Of a stretch of DNA of 6,004 bases, positions 5,786 to 6,004 are shown one piece after another. Numbering within the stretch: position 1 is the first letter of the stretch; each line of letters opens with the position of its first letter. A program made the position numbers and the translations under genes. The stretch is from Bacteroidetes bacterium CG23_combo_of_CG06-09_8_20_14_all_32_9 (GTDB lineage: Bacteria > Bacteroidota > Bacteroidia > Bacteroidales > GWA2-32-17): positions 1 to 6,004 of the forward strand of contig PCSS01000268.1 in NCBI GenBank assembly GCA_002771395.1, in the 5' to 3' direction. The notes under the pieces were generated by a model that was given only the letters and a program-made list of their open reading frames with translations, searched no databases and was not told the origin of the DNA.

Positions 5786-6004
5786 ATGGAAAAATTAATA
5801 ATTAATAATCAAAGGGGAGATATTCCTAAAATTACTTTAGATAAAGAAGCCAATGTATTTGAAATTTGCGGAAAATCTTTGCCCGAAAATGCTGTAGAGT
5901 TTTATTCACCTGTAATTAAATGGATAAAAGAATATGTTCAAAACCCTAATCCCGAAACAATATTTACAATAAATTTAGATTATTTTAACTCCTCTTCGTC
6001 AAAA
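5786..6004 (+). CDS. SiaC-like (DUF1987) regulatory phosphoprotein, 3' end cut by window
   Basis: The first 73 residues are present, in frame to the last base. They show the family's typical order: an N-terminal strand segment ending in IPKITLD, a strand ending FEICGKSLPENA, then VEFYSPVIKWIKEYV and the segment INLDYFNSSSSK. In Pseudomonas SiaC the phosphorylated Thr68 lies in the equivalent N-[ST]-S-S motif; the matching residue here is probably Ser69, directly after Asn68. Unphosphorylated SiaC binds and activates the diguanylate cyclase SiaD there; the effector here is not in the window. The family is about 120-130 residues, so roughly 50 are missing. The start lies four bases after the kinase stop, so the two are almost certainly co-transcribed and perhaps translationally coupled. 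Confidence 0.9.
   Translation, partial: MEKLIINNQRGDIPKITLDKEANVFEICGKSLPENAVEFYSPVIKWIKEYVQNPNPETIFTINLDYFNSSSSK

Overview
The window looks like chromosomal DNA of a member of the Bacteroidota, probably an uncultured Bacteroidales-like lineage. The reasons are the low G+C content, the absence of clear Shine-Dalgarno sites before any of the genes, two sites matching the Bacteroidota housekeeping promoter pattern (TTTG, about 20 bases, TAnnTTTG), a loose lipoprotein signal, and a gene-free stretch packed with AT-rich palindromic intergenic repeats. This is inferred from sequence character only.

Layout: positions 1-313 carry no gene but hold degenerate GATTGA/TCAATC repeats. On the minus strand, 314-1819 encodes a predicted lipoprotein that fuses a MEMO-like domain to an AMMECR1 domain. 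A 100-base divergent promoter region follows. On the plus strand, 1920-3452 encodes a polytopic membrane protein that resembles GT-C-like glycosyltransferase-type proteins of unknown function. Positions 3453-4698 (about 1.25 kb) contain no convincing gene. They hold at least five repeat or palindrome units, a possible promoter and an 11-base tandem repeat just ahead of the next operon. On the plus strand, 4699-5781 encodes a protein made of two tandem SiaB-like (DUF6272) GHKL-type kinase domains. Four bases after its stop begins a SiaC-like (DUF1987) phosphoprotein, cut by the window end at 6004.

The genes fall into three units. The first two are divergently transcribed and have no evident functional link. 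The last two form a tight operon for a partner-switching module: by analogy with Pseudomonas SiaABCD, the SiaB-like kinase would phosphorylate SiaC on the Ser/Thr of its N-[ST]-S-S motif and so control a downstream effector, which must lie beyond the window.

Most noteworthy points: the kinase is a tandem duplication with a degenerate glycine loop in its second half, the MEMO-AMMECR1 fusion appears to be exported as a lipoprotein although both families are usually treated as cytosolic, and the intergenic region is a cluster of distinct inverted repeats, one of which shares a 14-base end sequence with the far side of the window.
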